Positions 22,692 to 36,889 are shown, counted from the stretch's first letter. The stretch is DNA of 64,000 nt from Piezodorus guildinii (GCA_023052935.1 CM041297.1:49953917-50017916), one strand, 5' to 3'. Numbers and translations are program-made. Notes: generated by a model not told the origin, from the letters alone.

Positions 22692-23512
22692 ATTTTTACT
22701 TTCACTTACCTGTATATGAAATACACGTTTTAGAGTCCCGTAAGTCCAAATAACCATGTCCCGCAAAAAGGTCTGTGTCCAGTTCAGCGTGAAAACGAAA
22801 AGTCCTACTATAGAACCGGCTACTATACAACCGAGATGTTACAGCAACTTTTCATCAAAAGTCAGCGAGACAGAAGAGCCACTTTATACCATGCCTTTTG
22901 AAACCTATATACGATTTTCTCAAAAACGGCCCTAACGATGATTTAAACTAGCTATTCGGTGTAAAATTGGACGAGCTTTAATATCGTGTAGGTTTCATTC
23001 TCATTGAAATAGTCCTGACAGGGCTTAAATGCCGATATTTCAAAATTTCTTCGTCTATAGTACCTTTAATTTTGTAGTTTTTATAAAATTGGTATATCAC
23101 CTGATTAGCATTGCTAAAAAACAGGTAAATATATAAGTTGAACGAGTTCTATATCCAACTAATGGAGATAACTGCAAAAATATATTTTTTTCAGCTATTT
23201 TTTGTTTTTAACTTAAGATCAATAATATACATGTATAATATAACGTTGGAATGCTAAAGATTTTAGAAAAAAATTTATATTATACATACTACTGTAAAAG
23301 AGTAACGGAGAGTGATAAAAAGGCAATGAAAGAAACTGATTGTCGTAGATAATAATATAGTAGATTATTAATTAAAACACATGTTTCTTTTAAAATCCAA
23401 TGTAAATAATTCTTTATAAATTTATTTTCGTTTCTAAATTTGTTTTCAAATTCTTAAATTGATATAAATAGCGGAGGTAAGTGAAAGTGGTGTGTTGCGC
23501 TCACCAGATTTT
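22692..23512 (+). mobile_element. R900 repeat, copy 3
   Basis: The left end TTTTTACTTTCACTTACC is intact. The next ~60-70 bp expected in R900 are deleted, so the sequence runs directly to AAATACACGTTTTAGAGTCC. The rest is complete to GCGGAGGTAAGTGAAAG and the final CACCAGATTTTTA. Confidence 0.88.
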
Positions 23513-24539
23513 TATTTTAAAGCATTTCGTCAACAGGAGTGCAATGAATGAGTGAATTGTATGTGCTAAGTCTAGTTCAAAAACATTAATGTTGTTCGTA
23601 ACTAAAGCTACATGATTAAAACAAGTATATGGCTGGTATCTTACAGTAACCTTTACACTATATTCAAATTATTCGAATGAGGAAGTTTTTATATTTATTT
23701 TTTCTTTTATTTATTAATATGTTAAAATCCAATGTTAATGTTATCATCTAGTTACTAAAGAGACTGGTCTACTTTAGTACAGCATTATGTATGTTTCGTG
23801 TATTCATAATCATAGTAAAGATAAAAAAAAAAATAAGTCGATATCCTACAAAGTTCTCAAATGATTTTAATTAATCTCATACAATATTAAAATAAAACTA
23901 TATTTCATCATAAATGATATTTGTAAACTTTAAATAAAAAAGTAAGAAATATTAACTATGGACCATTAGATAATTAACTAAACAGGATTATTTTTTCAGG
24001 TAAATAAATAGTATTATTAGGGAGTTATGGTAATACTTATTCATAAGTAATGTAACGAATAATTTCTATTATTATATTATTTAACGAAAAATAAACTGTT
24101 CTATTTTTTAAATGTGTTTAAAGGAGTGAGTTGCAAGACGAAGACATGAAATTTTAAAAAAAAATTATTAACAGGATATATCAGACATAGAGTATAAAGA
24201 TTTAGTGAAAAATCACACATTTTCTCTGTCATAGAATTTCAACGGGATTGAAGTTTTGTGAAAAATCTTAAAATTAGGAACTTTTATGATAATTTTTTCA
24301 CTTTTATACGTATGACATGACAATAATGATTATGTATTAATTATTTATATACTTACTGAATAAGCTGAAGTCAGGTTAATGATTTAAAATACATATTTCA
24401 GAAACATAGATTAAATTTACACCATTTCAGCAACTGTCTCAATATTTGTAAATTTATCTTAAAAGAAAATTTAACTAATATTTCCACTCTAACGCAATTC
24501 ATTAAAGAAAATTAGTCTATCCAAAATTAGAAGCTAAAA
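23513..24539. other. AT-rich DNA with nothing recognised
   Basis: No ORF above 60 residues, no shared repeat, no RNA gene seen. Confidence 0.5.
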
Positions 24540-25029
24540 CAGGGTATCTAGCAAATCAGCTCCAAGAGATTCCCTGACTTTCCCATATTGTAAGAAGTCT
24601 TTAACCAGGCCAAATCTCCGTGAAAATCAACAAAACGAAGAATAATTATAATTAATATGGTATACTAGATTAAAAAATATATAATGACTAGTTACTTTAC
24701 GATAAGATTCAACTATATCTACCCGACACCAGCTGAAATTGTAGTTGTTTAAGTTTACTCACCACTGAATTATGATGAACTTGGATACTGCAGTTAGTAA
24801 TAATCAATATTTACTAATCTGACTAAAAATTCATTTTAAAACTCGCTTTATGATATTTGCAACATCACAAAAAGTAAGCGTATTGGAACTTTTGTCTGAG
24901 TGAATAAGAAACGATGTTATCTAGAGACTTTTTTCCCTGACCAGAGTACAAATTTCCTGACTGTTTCATATGGTTTTTAAAATCCCTGATTCCGGTTTTT
25001 CCCGATTTTCCCTTTTGCTAGACACCCTG
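24540..25029. mobile_element. Candidate hAT-like MITE
   Basis: The ends CAGGGTATCTAGCAAA (24540) and, on the other strand from 25029, CAGGGTGTCTAGCAAAA form ~16-bp inverted repeats of hAT style. Subterminal TCCCTGACTTTCCC and its partner blocks (AATCCCTGATTCCGG, TTTCCTGACTG) are typical of such elements. It is 490 bp and non-coding. The 8-bp flanks AGCTAAAA and TAAACTCC do not match, so the class rests on the TIRs alone. Confidence 0.6.
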
Positions 25030-25106
25030 TAAACTCCAAGAGAGAAATGACATTCGATTTCACGATTGAAAATGTAATATGTATGCCAAAATAAACGAAG
25101 GGTTGC

Positions 25107-25460
25107 TTATGCTGCACAAACTTTTTTTTTTTTTTTTAAATTCTCCATGTTTGAAAAAATATAAGGACTAGAAAATGATATGAGAGAGAGAAAGAGAAAA
25201 TAAAAAAGAAATAACAGGTAAGCTGCAGCTATCGCCGCTCTGATAACTGCCGCCATATTACACAGCTCATAGAGGTGAAAATCTCTACTTAACCTACATC
25301 CAACGTCTTCCAAGGAACCAGGCCAGAACTCAGATATGATGCTTTTTCTGTAACCACTCTCATCCTTTCGGGAAGGGGAGGGGGGGATGTTGATGATGGT
25401 AAGAGGACTTAGTGCAAATAAGTCCAGGTTAAAAGGAAATAAGCATAGGAATGAAGGCAC
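25107..25460 (-). CDS. Doubtful ORF in a GC-richer patch
   Basis: A 117-residue minus-strand ORF spans a GC-richer patch (about 25210-25450). An internal ATG at about 25258 gives MAAVIRAAIAAAYLLFLFYF, a context that can look like a 5' coding start followed by a hydrophobic segment. The later residues come from a T-rich tract and are probably not coding. No splice site or partner exon could be tied to it. It may be chance. Confidence 0.15.
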   Translation of the reverse strand: MPSFLCLFPFNLDLFALSPLTIINIPPSPSRKDESGYRKSIISEFWPGSLEDVGCRLSRDFHLYELCNMAAVIRAAIAAAYLLFLFYFLFLSLISFSSPYIFSNMENLKKKKKVCAA

Positions 25461-26139
25461 TTGACCAACCTCATATCTTCATAAGCCTGCGAAAAAATCA
25501 TTTGACTGGAAGTCTAATGTGCAATATGACATACTCTTTTCATGCAGCCATTCACCCATGATATTGTTATTTTATGAAAAGGAAGAATACAGAAAAACTG
25601 AAACTGATCAAAGCATACAGTGCACACTGAGTATGATAAACGCCTTAATAACCATTCCATTAAAAGAACTAGATTAACCGCAATTCCAATCCCACTTCTT
25701 CAATTCATCTGAAGAAGGTACAAGAGAGAAGAATATTATGGTAAAAGAAGAAACATTTCTTAAATACGTACAAAACTCATCAAGTAAACACATTAAACTT
25801 TATTCATTTAAAAAAAAAAAAAAAAAAAAAGTATCCTTATACTGTATTGTTGATACTAATACGCACACATTGAAATGACCTGTGATTTTGACAGACCTAA
25901 GGCCCCGTTAATACTGCACACGTTTTGGGGGCTGGATAACATACAATTTCATTATTCATAGGCATTTCTGATTAATTCTTCAAACTGTTTTGAATGAGTC
26001 CTTTCAGATTGACTTATTGCTTTGTTAATTCACAATCTAATTAAATATTGACAGTACGAATCAGATATTTGATTTATAATCAATCATTTGATTATACTAG
26101 TCAATGATTTACATAATTTCGTCTAGTTATAACCAAATT

Positions 26140-26140
<1 letters not shown>
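25461..26140. other. AT-rich DNA, A-run at ~25810
   Basis: No gene. A pure A-run of about 20 bases lies at 25810-25830. Confidence 0.45.
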
Positions 26141-26142
<2 letters not shown>

Positions 26143-26170
<28 letters not shown>

Positions 26171-26200
26171 ACACACACCACACATACATATATATATTAT
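26143..26200. repeat. (CA)n microsatellite grading into (TA)n
   Basis: About 14 CA dinucleotides from 26143, then imperfect ACACACC units and a short TATATA stretch to 26200. Confidence 0.95.
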
Positions 26201-26379
26201 TAGTGTTTTTTCTTATTATAGGGAAATAATTTCTCAAGAAAACAACTGTTGAAGGTTAAGTTCCTCTTCCACGTAGCTTTAGCTTAATTTATTTTTTGTA
26301 CGGTATATATACCCTCAATCTAGGAATAGAATTGACCAATTAATGTGCCTCCTTTCTGAAATGGACTTTTATAAGAGGA

Positions 26380-26975
26380 TTTGAGGACTTATTTTATGTT
26401 TATTTATTTCTATTTATCTTTATTATTTTATATTATTTTGTTTCCTTGAATATCGTCTACTAATATAACTTGATATATGTTTATTTTTTACTAACGCTGT
26501 CATATTTTTTTTTATTATAGATTATTTTTATTCTTATTATCTGTTTTAATCAATATTATTATTTAATATTGAAAAAAAAAAAATATTTGTCTAAATTAAT
26601 TTTCTAAAATGAGCGTATCCGGCACTATTTATGAGTGTATTATTTGTAAATTATGTATTATCTGTATGTATGTATTCATGTATTACTTATTATGTATATG
26701 ATTATTGTCTATTATGTATTATTATTTGTTCATAATGTATTCGTTCATTTTATATTATTATTATTTGTTTTAGTGTATTATTATCATATGTTATATTGGT
26801 TCATTATTTATTTTAATTAATATTATCATTTAATATCTCAACTAAAACCATAATTGTTTGTTTTTAAAAAACGTGTATCTTATAGTAAGTTAGGTATTAT
26901 ATATCTAAGTGTATCTTATAGTGAGTGTATCTGGCACTGATGACCAAGATGTTTTGTGCCAATAAATAAATCAAA
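26380..26975 (+). repeat. Low-complexity ATT-rich tract, possible LINE 3' end
   Basis: Dominated by TTATTATTATTT and TGTATTATTAT-like words. Two similar phrases, GTATCCGGCACT (~26616) and GTATCTGGCACT (~26926), bracket it. It ends TTTTGTGCCAATAAATAAAT, an AATAAA-containing end reminiscent of retrotransposon 3' ends. No coding region is attached. Confidence 0.35.
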
Positions 26976-27241
26976 AACCAAAACCCTCAATGTGGGGTTT
27001 TGCTGCATTATTTTGCACATTTTGAAATTTTCACTGCACGAAATAGTACGTTTTTTGGATTTTACTTTACTCTAGTAAAAAGCCTGAGAATAAAAATTTA
27101 AGACACAACCAGCCTAGTTATTCCTTAAAAAGAAAAAAAAAAATGTTCGCTGACTCAAAGACAAATCTTTGAAGTCTTAATGTATTCGCCAATAAAATTA
27201 ATATTGTGCAAATGTTTAAACAGCTCATAAGAGAAAAACGG

Positions 27242-27530
27242 TAAGGTGAACCTACGGTTTAGTGGCTAGCATAACAACTTCCCATGTCCAAGGAGGCGGG
27301 TTCAAAAACGGCAGATTGCCAAATGATTTTTCAAAAATCCTTGGTTATGCTATTCTGAGAGGACGTAAAATGGTTATCCCAAGCCTGTGCAGGGTCAGGT
27401 AGTCGTTTAAGATTCCTAATCTCATTAAACATGGATAGGCAAAATTTAGGATTCCCTCCGTAGCTCCGTCCGATGAGCCACAGCAATAGCAAGTGACATT
27501 AAATGAATATAAACACACACACACACAGTA
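27242..27530 (+). mobile_element. tRNA-derived SINE, family S1, copy c
   Basis: The head has CGGTTTAGTGGCTAGCATAA and a B-box-like GCGGGTTCAAAAACG. The body includes CAGGGTCAGGTAGTCG, AAGATTCCTAATC and GGCAAAATTTAGGATTCCC. The tail GTGACATTAAATG passes into a short (CA)n run at ~27511-27528. It faces copy d tail to tail across ~125 bp. Confidence 0.8.
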
Positions 27531-27655
27531 GATCTGAGAAAAACAAATGTAGAATGTTTCCGGAAATTCATATTCAAATATTTATCACTTTGACTCAGCT
27601 TTCCAAACTGAAATTATTAAGACGGCTCTTATAATTTGGCAGATGGTTTGTTCAT

Positions 27656-27862
27656 TTATTTAAAGTCACTTTATGCTGCTGTGGCTGATCGGAGGAGGCT
27701 ACAGTGGGATTCCTAAATTTTGCCTATTCAGGTTTTATTAGGATAGGGATCTTTAACGAGTACCTGACATCGCATAGGCTCGGGACCACCTTTTTACGTT
27801 CTTTCCGAAGAACGGCATAACTTCACTCCCATTAAAAAATGCTAGGCCACCTTTGCAGATGG
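27656..27862 (-). mobile_element. tRNA-derived SINE, family S1, copy d, head missing
   Basis: On the minus strand it has CTTCGGAAAGAACG, GGTGGTCCCGAGCC, TATGCGATGTCAGGTACTCG, AAAGATCCCTATCC and GGCAAAATTTAGGAATCCC, then the tail GTGACTTTAAAT. The tRNA-like head is absent. Confidence 0.78.
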
Positions 27863-29260
27863 TAAAACAAATGGAAGGGAATAATTTTTGTAATTAGTAT
27901 TTTCATTAAAAGAATATAGGATAAACGTTATATCAATTATATTCTTGTTCAGAAATAATTATAAAGATCATGTTCAAGCAACTCACGTTTGTATACAAAT
28001 TTACAAATTAGTTAGTGTAACATCGATGGTTTCAGAACAACATATATTATAAACTGTTATTTTTATCAAACTTTAAGGAATGTTTTTGAACCTTTTATTC
28101 CAAAAGCCAATTCATGAGGCCAACATTCAGACTCTTAGAAGTTCAGGTCAGGAACTTCTATGAGTTGAGATGAAAATGTTTAAACCTTTGGGAGAAAATA
28201 CTGACCGAATCAACTTGAATAAGCTACTTTTGGTCATAAACATGAAACGCTAATATGACATAAAACTTAAACTTAAATCGATTTAAAATAATAAATCTTA
28301 AATTCTTAGCTACATTGATCCTTTTATCAAAATCCCAGTCAGTCAAGAATTCATTTTCAAGAAGAAAGGCAAACTTAAAATTCTGTTCTAATCATAGGAA
28401 AGTGCTCTAGCCATAATTAACCGACCGACAATTAAAATAATCAGTTAAACTTCAGAAAACAATTATAATTTTTGTTACCAATTATGAATGGATACAATTA
28501 ACCTGATTACGCGGGTGAGATAATGCTAATGGAGTATGATTATTGGAACGTACTATAGGTGAAATATGTTATCATACCAAAGGAGAAAGTTAGTGCAGCA
28601 AGTTGTTGAACCGCACCTTGGGGAAAGGAACTCCACTAACTGTATTAAGGTGCATAGAAACTTGCATTAGAACAAGAGCATTACCCTGTACTGTTGCAAC
28701 GGAACTTAATGTCATTCCTCTAATAATAACTTATACCTTATTACTCTTGAAGAAATCAGAATAAACTTTTTTTTTCTTTTTTGCAAGCAGTTATTCAGAA
28801 GGAATATTTAAATAACTCCTATCATTAGGAAAATCGAACATACTGGATGCTATGTACACTAGAAAGCAACTTCACATTATAGTAAAAGCATTATGGATAC
28901 AAGATAATTCGATTTTAAGCAGTCTAACATACTTAAAGATTAAAATACCTACACTGGATAGTACGAGGAGTCATTATGTACGTTTTATTTCAAGAAAAGA
29001 AAAAAAAGTTACATGTCATATATACTCATAATACATATAGCTAGGCTATCCATAAGATGCAGATAAAATCTACTAGCAGTAGACTCGTACATAGCTCCTT
29101 CCAACATACTTTCTCAAAAATCAGACTATGATAAGAGGAACCTCCCACTCACGCTTACGCCTCTATGTACACTGTTATGTATTGAGAATACTGAGGGATT
29201 AAATTTATTATAAGGTAAGTTTAATAATAATCAAGTAAATAAATTAATAAGCCTTTGTCG
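27863..29260. other. AT-rich DNA with nothing recognised
   Basis: No ORF over 60 residues; a slightly GC-richer patch at 28580-28720 has no identifiable content. Confidence 0.45.
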
Positions 29261-29740
29261 GCAAAGGTTCAAAAGGCGTTTACCAACCCCCCTTGGATTT
29301 ACCATGGACTCGCCCCCGAAACTCCAAGAACTTTCAATACCTCAGTTACTAGCCGACAAAAGTATTAAGTGTAGACGAAGGCTGGACCGCCAATTTCGGG
29401 CACTTCTCATATCAGCCCCGCCTCTCTATGTCATGACCACCGATAGAAGATCGGAAATTTCCAAAATATAGTATTTTTAAAAAGAAGAGGTGAGTCTAAT
29501 TACATCCACGAGAATAAGTCAGTCTCATTAAAGACAAAGAAGAGTCAGAGACCCGAGAGAAGTCCGTCAGAGGTCGGAGAGTAGATACTGTGGGATGAAA
29601 CCGAGAAGGGGCGCCTAAGACGGATTCCACCTTCGCCAGCCTACAAAGCTTTTTAAAGGTCCTTCTCTTTTTGTAATATTGTCTGGCAAAGTAAAAACCA
29701 ATAAGTCTCTCAGTATTCTTAGTCATTGTTCTAGGCGTTG
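29261..29740. other. GC-richer patch of unknown origin
   Basis: About 29270-29450 and 29515-29660 are distinctly GC-rich against the surrounding sequence. The minus strand holds a 76-residue ORF (29496-29726) rich in R, K, S and L, starting MTKNTERLIGFYFARQYYKK. I do not recognise it. It may be a decayed element or a piece of coding DNA. Confidence 0.3.
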
Positions 29741-31574
<1,834 letters not shown>

Positions 31575-32345
31575 TTCGTGATAAATTAAGGATCATTGAG
31601 GATTTTTCGATTGTAAGCAATGAAGACGGGAAGAATTTGATGGTTTAGTGGAGCCCCAAAGCTCAACCCCGAAAGTCCAGATAGGCCTTCTGATGGTCAT
31701 TTAGATGAGCCTTTTGTGGTTATGTGGAAGGTTAGAGCGTCTGCCCAGTAAGTGTTGAAGTTCGGCGAGCAGTTTTTGTGGTTTCAGTCTAGTCAACGGG
31801 TTTCAAGTTAAAAAGTTAGACGTTTTTCAAATAGGAGTCCTAGGTAGCCGATCTGTTCAACTAGGACAAGCGAAATATTATTAAAGGATTTATATTTATA
31901 TCTGTAGGGCAGGATTTCATAGGTTTACGGCGAATAGTAAAGGATATTTGGTGAGATTTGCTGGATTTTATTTTAATTCTCCAATTCTGACACTATACCT
32001 TAATAAGTTTTTGATGTGGGATTGGAGAATTTGAAAGGCAATATTTGGAAAATTGTTGACTGATAACACACATGTGTCATGAGCATACGTAGAAAGAAAA
32101 GTATTAGGATGGGATGGGATATCAGCTGTATAAACTGTATAAAGAATGGGTCCTAGGATACTGCCTTGAGGAACACCAGACGGCTGAGTAAAAATAGACA
32201 AATAGGAAATATTGTTATTTATTTTAAAGGATCTGTTAGAGAGGTAGGACTGGATAATGAGAAAGTAAGTATGAGGCAGGAATTTGCGGAGTTCAGTACA
32301 ACAGTCCTGTGTGCCACACTCGGTCAAAGGCCATCAAGAATCTAA
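31575..32345 (-). pseudogene. Jockey-type LINE RT fragment, broken
   Basis: A minus-strand frame (31968-32327) encodes part of a reverse transcriptase palm: IQSYLSNRSF, then SGVPQGSILGPILYTVYTAD, then TFLSTYAHDTCVLS. The catalytic YADD/FADD box is changed to YAHD, so the active site is lost. Further along the minus strand (31800-31575), in other frames, come the post-RT blocks shared with fragments at 7010 and 42650. It has stops, frameshifts, and no EN domain. Closest in the window to the 57-kb Jockey ORF2, but of an older subfamily. Confidence 0.85.
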
Positions 32346-33185
32346 GTCTAAAAAAGATATATTAAAACAAAAGAATGGAATTGGTAGTGTCGTTAACATT
32401 AACATTAATCAAAACAGTATAGCTCTAACAATTTGTTAGTTGAGAATATTGTTTTTTTCTAAAAAAAATAAAGCGGTAAATAATTAAAACTAGAAGTTAT
32501 ACAGAAACATAGATTTTGTTTCCTTAACATGGCTTTTATAAATTAAGCAGCAGAGAACAATTGTTGAAACAATGTTTTTATATTTAGAAGATGAGTAGTG
32601 AGATCTTTATAGCAATGACTACAGTTTTCAGGACTTTTAATTGGAAAGAATTTTGAAGATGATTCAGTTTTTATTAGTATAACTGCTTTATCTATTTAAT
32701 GACAAGCTGTATATTTGTTTCCCGTTTTTAATTCCCTTCCACTATTCTCTTATTTTACTTTTATTAGCATTATTTTGCTATATTTAATGCTAACCATGAA
32801 CTGCTATTACTTTTAAACAATGTTCAATTCCACTTATTATTTTGGCTTTTCGTGTTTATTTTATGTTAAAATTACTTAGCTCCATACAGGCATTTTTCAT
32901 TAAATTATGGATACTTAGTTTGAATCCATTTCCATATAAAAAAAAATGTCCATAATTACAATTTTATTCTCCCATATAATCCCCCCTCCCACTTGAACAT
33001 ACTTCTTCTTTTTTTGGATCATGTCCCTTTTTTTATACAATTCTGAAGAGAGTTTTTATCCAAAGCCAAAACGTCAACATATTACTCTGTTTTTTTGTTT
33101 TACTATGCAATTTTTCTTGCACTATGAGAATTTCCATCGTACTCCTCCAATTCAAGAACCCTACCTTGGCTTACAATTAATTCCA
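32346..33185. other. AT-rich DNA with nothing recognised
   Basis: No ORF or shared repeat found. Confidence 0.5.
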
Positions 33186-33690
33186 TAAATCCTCATGACT
33201 GAAACAACAAGAAACTAATCGTAACCGACTATTACAACACTCGGGTGACAAACAATCCCAACTTCCAATATTATGCAAACAAATTATCTATATTAACATT
33301 ATCAGACCTATTTGGATGTATGGAATTAAGCTTTAGGGCAGTAAACTATCTAATTTATCTCTCATTCCATCTAAGTCTTAAATCCATCGAAAATTCAGTA
33401 ATGCTGCCTATTTTGTAACTAATAAAATAATCCATAAAGAGCTCGATATACCACTTGTTGATGATAAAGTCCGAAATAAATATATCTCTTTAATTCCTGA
33501 CAGCCAGCCCAGCAAACCCACTTGTTCGCAACCTCTAATTCCTCAGTAAACGCTAGAAAATACGATGGTCTCGGGACCTACTATTTAAAAAAAAGTGCTA
33601 CCGTTTCTTCACAAGGCTTAACTGTATATATTTTTCTGTAGTATGCTTCTTTGTATAGTTGTAAATTTAAATAAATAAAATTAAAAAAAC
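33186..33690 (+). pseudogene. Jockey-type LINE 3' fragment to the A-rich end
   Basis: It opens CATGACTGAAACAACAAGAA, passes ATCAGACCTATTTGGATG.ATGGAATTAAGCTTTAGGG (the RPIW.YGIEL.G block), CATAAAGAGCTCGATATACC and TCGGGACCTACT. It ends with a 3' UTR-like TTTGTATAGTTGTAAATTTA and AATAAATAAAAT, as at 43060. Many stops and shifts. Confidence 0.75.
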
Positions 33691-33899
33691 ATTCAATAAA
33701 TAAATTTCTCCCTCTACTAAAGGTGATTTTCGCCATTTACTAATTATTAAACTTTATGTTTTCTACTTCTGGTATTTGAAGTTTTTTTACAGCAGAATGC
33801 AACTGACCTTTTAAGGTTTTATTTCAAAAAGACAACGTGATTGCGACATGTTATGAAATTCTTTAAATCGTGTCACTTATAATCAGGTTTTAATCTTTT

Positions 33900-34062
33900 A
33901 GTAAAGCATTTAAGGCCAACGGAATGCAACATAACCTCCAGAGAGATAATCCGATAACGGTTCCGAAGACGATATGAATCTATGTGGGCAGGACTCGAAC
34001 CCCCCAAAACGATACCCCACGGCTCAGCTACAAACATCGATACGAGCTAAGCCCTAGGAAAG
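33900..34062 (-). mobile_element. tRNA-derived sequence, probable SINE head
   Basis: On the minus strand from about 34050 the order is TGTAGCTGAGCCGTGGGGT (A-box-like) and GGGGGGTTCGAGTCCTGCC (a clean B-box, GGTTCGAGTCC). Downstream, near 33912, GCATTCCGTTGGCC recalls the GCACTGCCGTTGGCC of family S2. It could be a diverged S2 copy or another tRNA-derived family; a functional tRNA is unlikely because no acceptor pairing is evident. Confidence 0.5.
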
Positions 34063-34328
34063 TGGAGGACGGAGACTGGACAGTGAAGAGTGGTGCCGGT
34101 GACGTCAGCGGTGACTCAGAGAACTGCTCGATACAAGCTGGCTGGCTCCTATGTTCTATCCACACAGCTCACATTAACATAGGCAGTTCGTTAGTGGTGC
34201 CTCTCGCCAGGGCAGAGCTCAAGAACAAAGGCAATACATCATGGAACCTGTCAGCTGACAACCAAAGAACCAACCTCGGGTGCGATATTAAACACGCTCA
34301 TAACATGACAAATAAATCAATCACTTGA
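33984..34328 (+). CDS. Doubtful 114-residue ORF in GC-richer DNA
   Basis: The ORF begins MGRTRTPQNDTPRLSYKHRY and overlaps the tRNA-like element on the other strand for its first ~70 bp. Composition is more even than the surroundings, and the protein is polar without membrane or signal segments. It has no motif I recognise. The overlap with a SINE head suggests it is not a host gene. Confidence 0.15.
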   Translation: MGRTRTPQNDTPRLSYKHRYELSPRKVEDGDWTVKSGAGDVSGDSENCSIQAGWLLCSIHTAHINIGSSLVVPLARAELKNKGNTSWNLSADNQRTNLGCDIKHAHNMTNKSIT

Positions 34329-36050
34329 CATTAATTAAACATAGCTAATATAAAGTGAGTAATTACGAGTAGGCGTTAACATACGCTCTGAAATTGGAAA
34401 ATAGTTCTATTAAATTCTAATGAGACTAAACAAGCGAGCAACAGATCGATTATTGAAACAGATGTTTATAAAACACACACATGTGGTCCGAGAGAAATTT
34501 TGGGGAAAAAACAGATCAGTCGTCATATGACAGGTTCATAACAGCAACTCAATTTTTCCCCGACTGGGAATCTATTGGTCATTATTTGACAGAAAATAAG
34601 GGTTCCAAACGGAACTTTTGTCATTCAAACCAATATACAATTACCTTTAAGGTAACCAATTATACCACCTGTAATTGACCTAAGGTCTGCTGGTGGATGC
34701 TGTTGTACAATAAATAAAATTAAAATAAGGCCAGTCTTAGCAACAAATGTTTATAACAAAAATAAAGTGGAGTCAAAAAATTAAAAAGATTGAAACTAAT
34801 ATAGCTCCTAAAAACTATGTCCTAGCAATTTTATACACGGAAATAACTTTAAACTTTCAATGCGAACAACATCAAAACAGTTTTTTTTTTACACAGAGCA
34901 TTTCAATAAAGCCCCAACACTTAACGAAGTTAAGCAAACGTCATTTTTTTTCTTTAGAACCAATAAAATATATAACTAAACGGAAGACCCTAGCAACAAA
35001 TGTTATATAACAAAATATCCTCTGAATTTCTGATCAGGGAACTGATGTCAAATTTTTGAACCGAACAACACTGTTGAGCGTGTCAAACTGAGAGTAAAAA
35101 AAACGTTACGCAATGAAAATTACAGACCCCCAGTTAAAAGACATATCCACGTCAAAACGTTCCAATAACTCGGGGCTCCGTGAAGAATGGATATGTGAAA
35201 TTTTCAGCAAACAAATTAAAGTAAAATTTATCTCATATACATGGTAAAGAGTAGGTGGGGCGGGAAAGGAAGGTCATAGCCCTTCTTCCCCTTTAAGTTG
35301 GTGAGACTAATAAAACTTATACAATTAAAGTTGAAAAACTAAAATAGGGTCTAGTTATAAAACGTGTAGTTAAAGATTGTTTTACCCAACAAGTATTTAC
35401 TTAATTTTCAAATTAATATTTTTGTTTATTTATATGTAAATAATAAGAATTAATATAAATGAAAACAATGTTAAAAAAAAAAAAAACTTATATTATCGAC
35501 TAACTTGCCTCCCCTAAAACGATATACAATCTACTTGCCTCCCCTAACCAAAATGCTGCGTACGCCCTTGAAAGGAGTGAAGAAACGAATAATTAGAAGC
35601 TGAAATAAAATTTGTTAGTCTTTTATTCAAAAAGAATGAAAAAGGACATTCTACATCATTTCTTCATAAAAATCCATAACTATCTACAACGGTTTAATCC
35701 TTGGGAATCACAGAAACAACAGGACAACTAAAGCCAAAAAAAATAAATAAATGATAATGATTCACAAAACATAATCAGTGATGACTGGGCCAGGACTGGC
35801 AAACGTTAGTATTTACAAGTCATTATTGGATTTTAATGGATATATTTTAATATTTACATCAGTGGCTTTTACGTGATTGTCCAACTACATTAATCTGATT
35901 CATAGGACATAGTTTTGGTCAGATAAACTACAGAATAATCAACAATGAATATCGCCCTAAAAAATGTATTACCTAACTGGGCTCACTTGCTTAGTTGCTT
36001 GTAACGGATGATACGAAGTAGCAGAACTAAGGCCAATATATATTTCCTAT
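34329..36050. other. AT-rich; one TIR-like end at ~35480-35572
   Basis: Two plus-strand ORFs (34481-34678 and 34747-35010) lack motifs. Around 35480-35572 the minus strand starts CAAGGGCGTACGCAGCATTT and holds two copies of AGGGGAGGCAAGT. Starts of this kind are seen in insect DNA transposon TIRs, but no matching partner end was found here. Confidence 0.35.
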
Positions 36051-36433
36051 TGAGACGTTGATTTCCAAAAGGTACTAAAGGACATTTCTTACGAAATTGA
36101 TTTTTTTTTCCATATTTGTATTCTCATCGTTTAGTTTTTCTAAACATTCTATTTGATGTTATCTAATGAAATTCTCAAGTCCTTAAAAAACGCGATTTAG
36201 AAATGCGGCCAATTTTCTAAAAGTACTAATTACGAATTTATTTCGTTCCAAATCATTCTAAGAAAATTATTTCACAACTTTAATATGATGTTATTATTAA
36301 GTAAACAAATAATTCTAAATTTTAAGGCAAAAAGACCCAAATTAGATGGTTTAATAATAAAATGTAATGAGGATTTTCGCGCTTCTGTAAAATTTCTAGA
36401 ATGGATATAGTACTTTTGGAAATCAACGTCTCA
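36051..36433. mobile_element. GAGACG MITE, copy 2, complete, inverted
   Basis: Both ends carry TGAGACGTTGATTTCCAAAA in inverted orientation. The internal sequence is the reverse of copies at 21215 and 47360: its ACTATATCCATTC block lies at the right. It is 383 bp and non-coding. Flanks read CTAT and ATTG, so the TA duplication is ambiguous here. Confidence 0.9.
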
Positions 36434-36858
36434 ATTGTTGACGAAAAAAAATATTTTGTTGAATTATTTGCCACTAAATCAAGCTTAAAGTGAAAAAATC
36501 GGATCCTCTCAAAAGTTCATATTTTTTAAACTATATGGTCCGAAACACAAATCTTGATTTTCTTCTGTGGAACGAGTTTTATGAAAAATGCACATAGCGT
36601 TTCCATATAATATAAGCAAAATACTTTCACCTACTGTTGAAAGTCTGTAAAGACAAATAAGGAGCAAAAATATATTATTGCTTGAGGAGGAGAAAGGTAG
36701 AGAAAATAATTAAACGAAGCTTCTATGATGAAATAAAGATTCATTTAATTTTCATAATGCATAAACCAACCATACAATTGAAACAGATTTTACGTAAATT
36801 TCCATTGGTATTTATTTCGCCTAATAGGGCATCGTCCAGTATAAAGCGCATTGTACAA

Positions 36859-36889
<31 letters not shown>

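Noticed and set aside
33950..34062. Functional tRNA gene
   Set aside because: A- and B-box-like blocks are present but no acceptor-stem pairing or sensible anticodon arm could be made; fits a tRNA-derived SINE.
35480..35572. Complete DNA transposon
   Set aside because: Only one TIR-like end found; no partner within several hundred bases.
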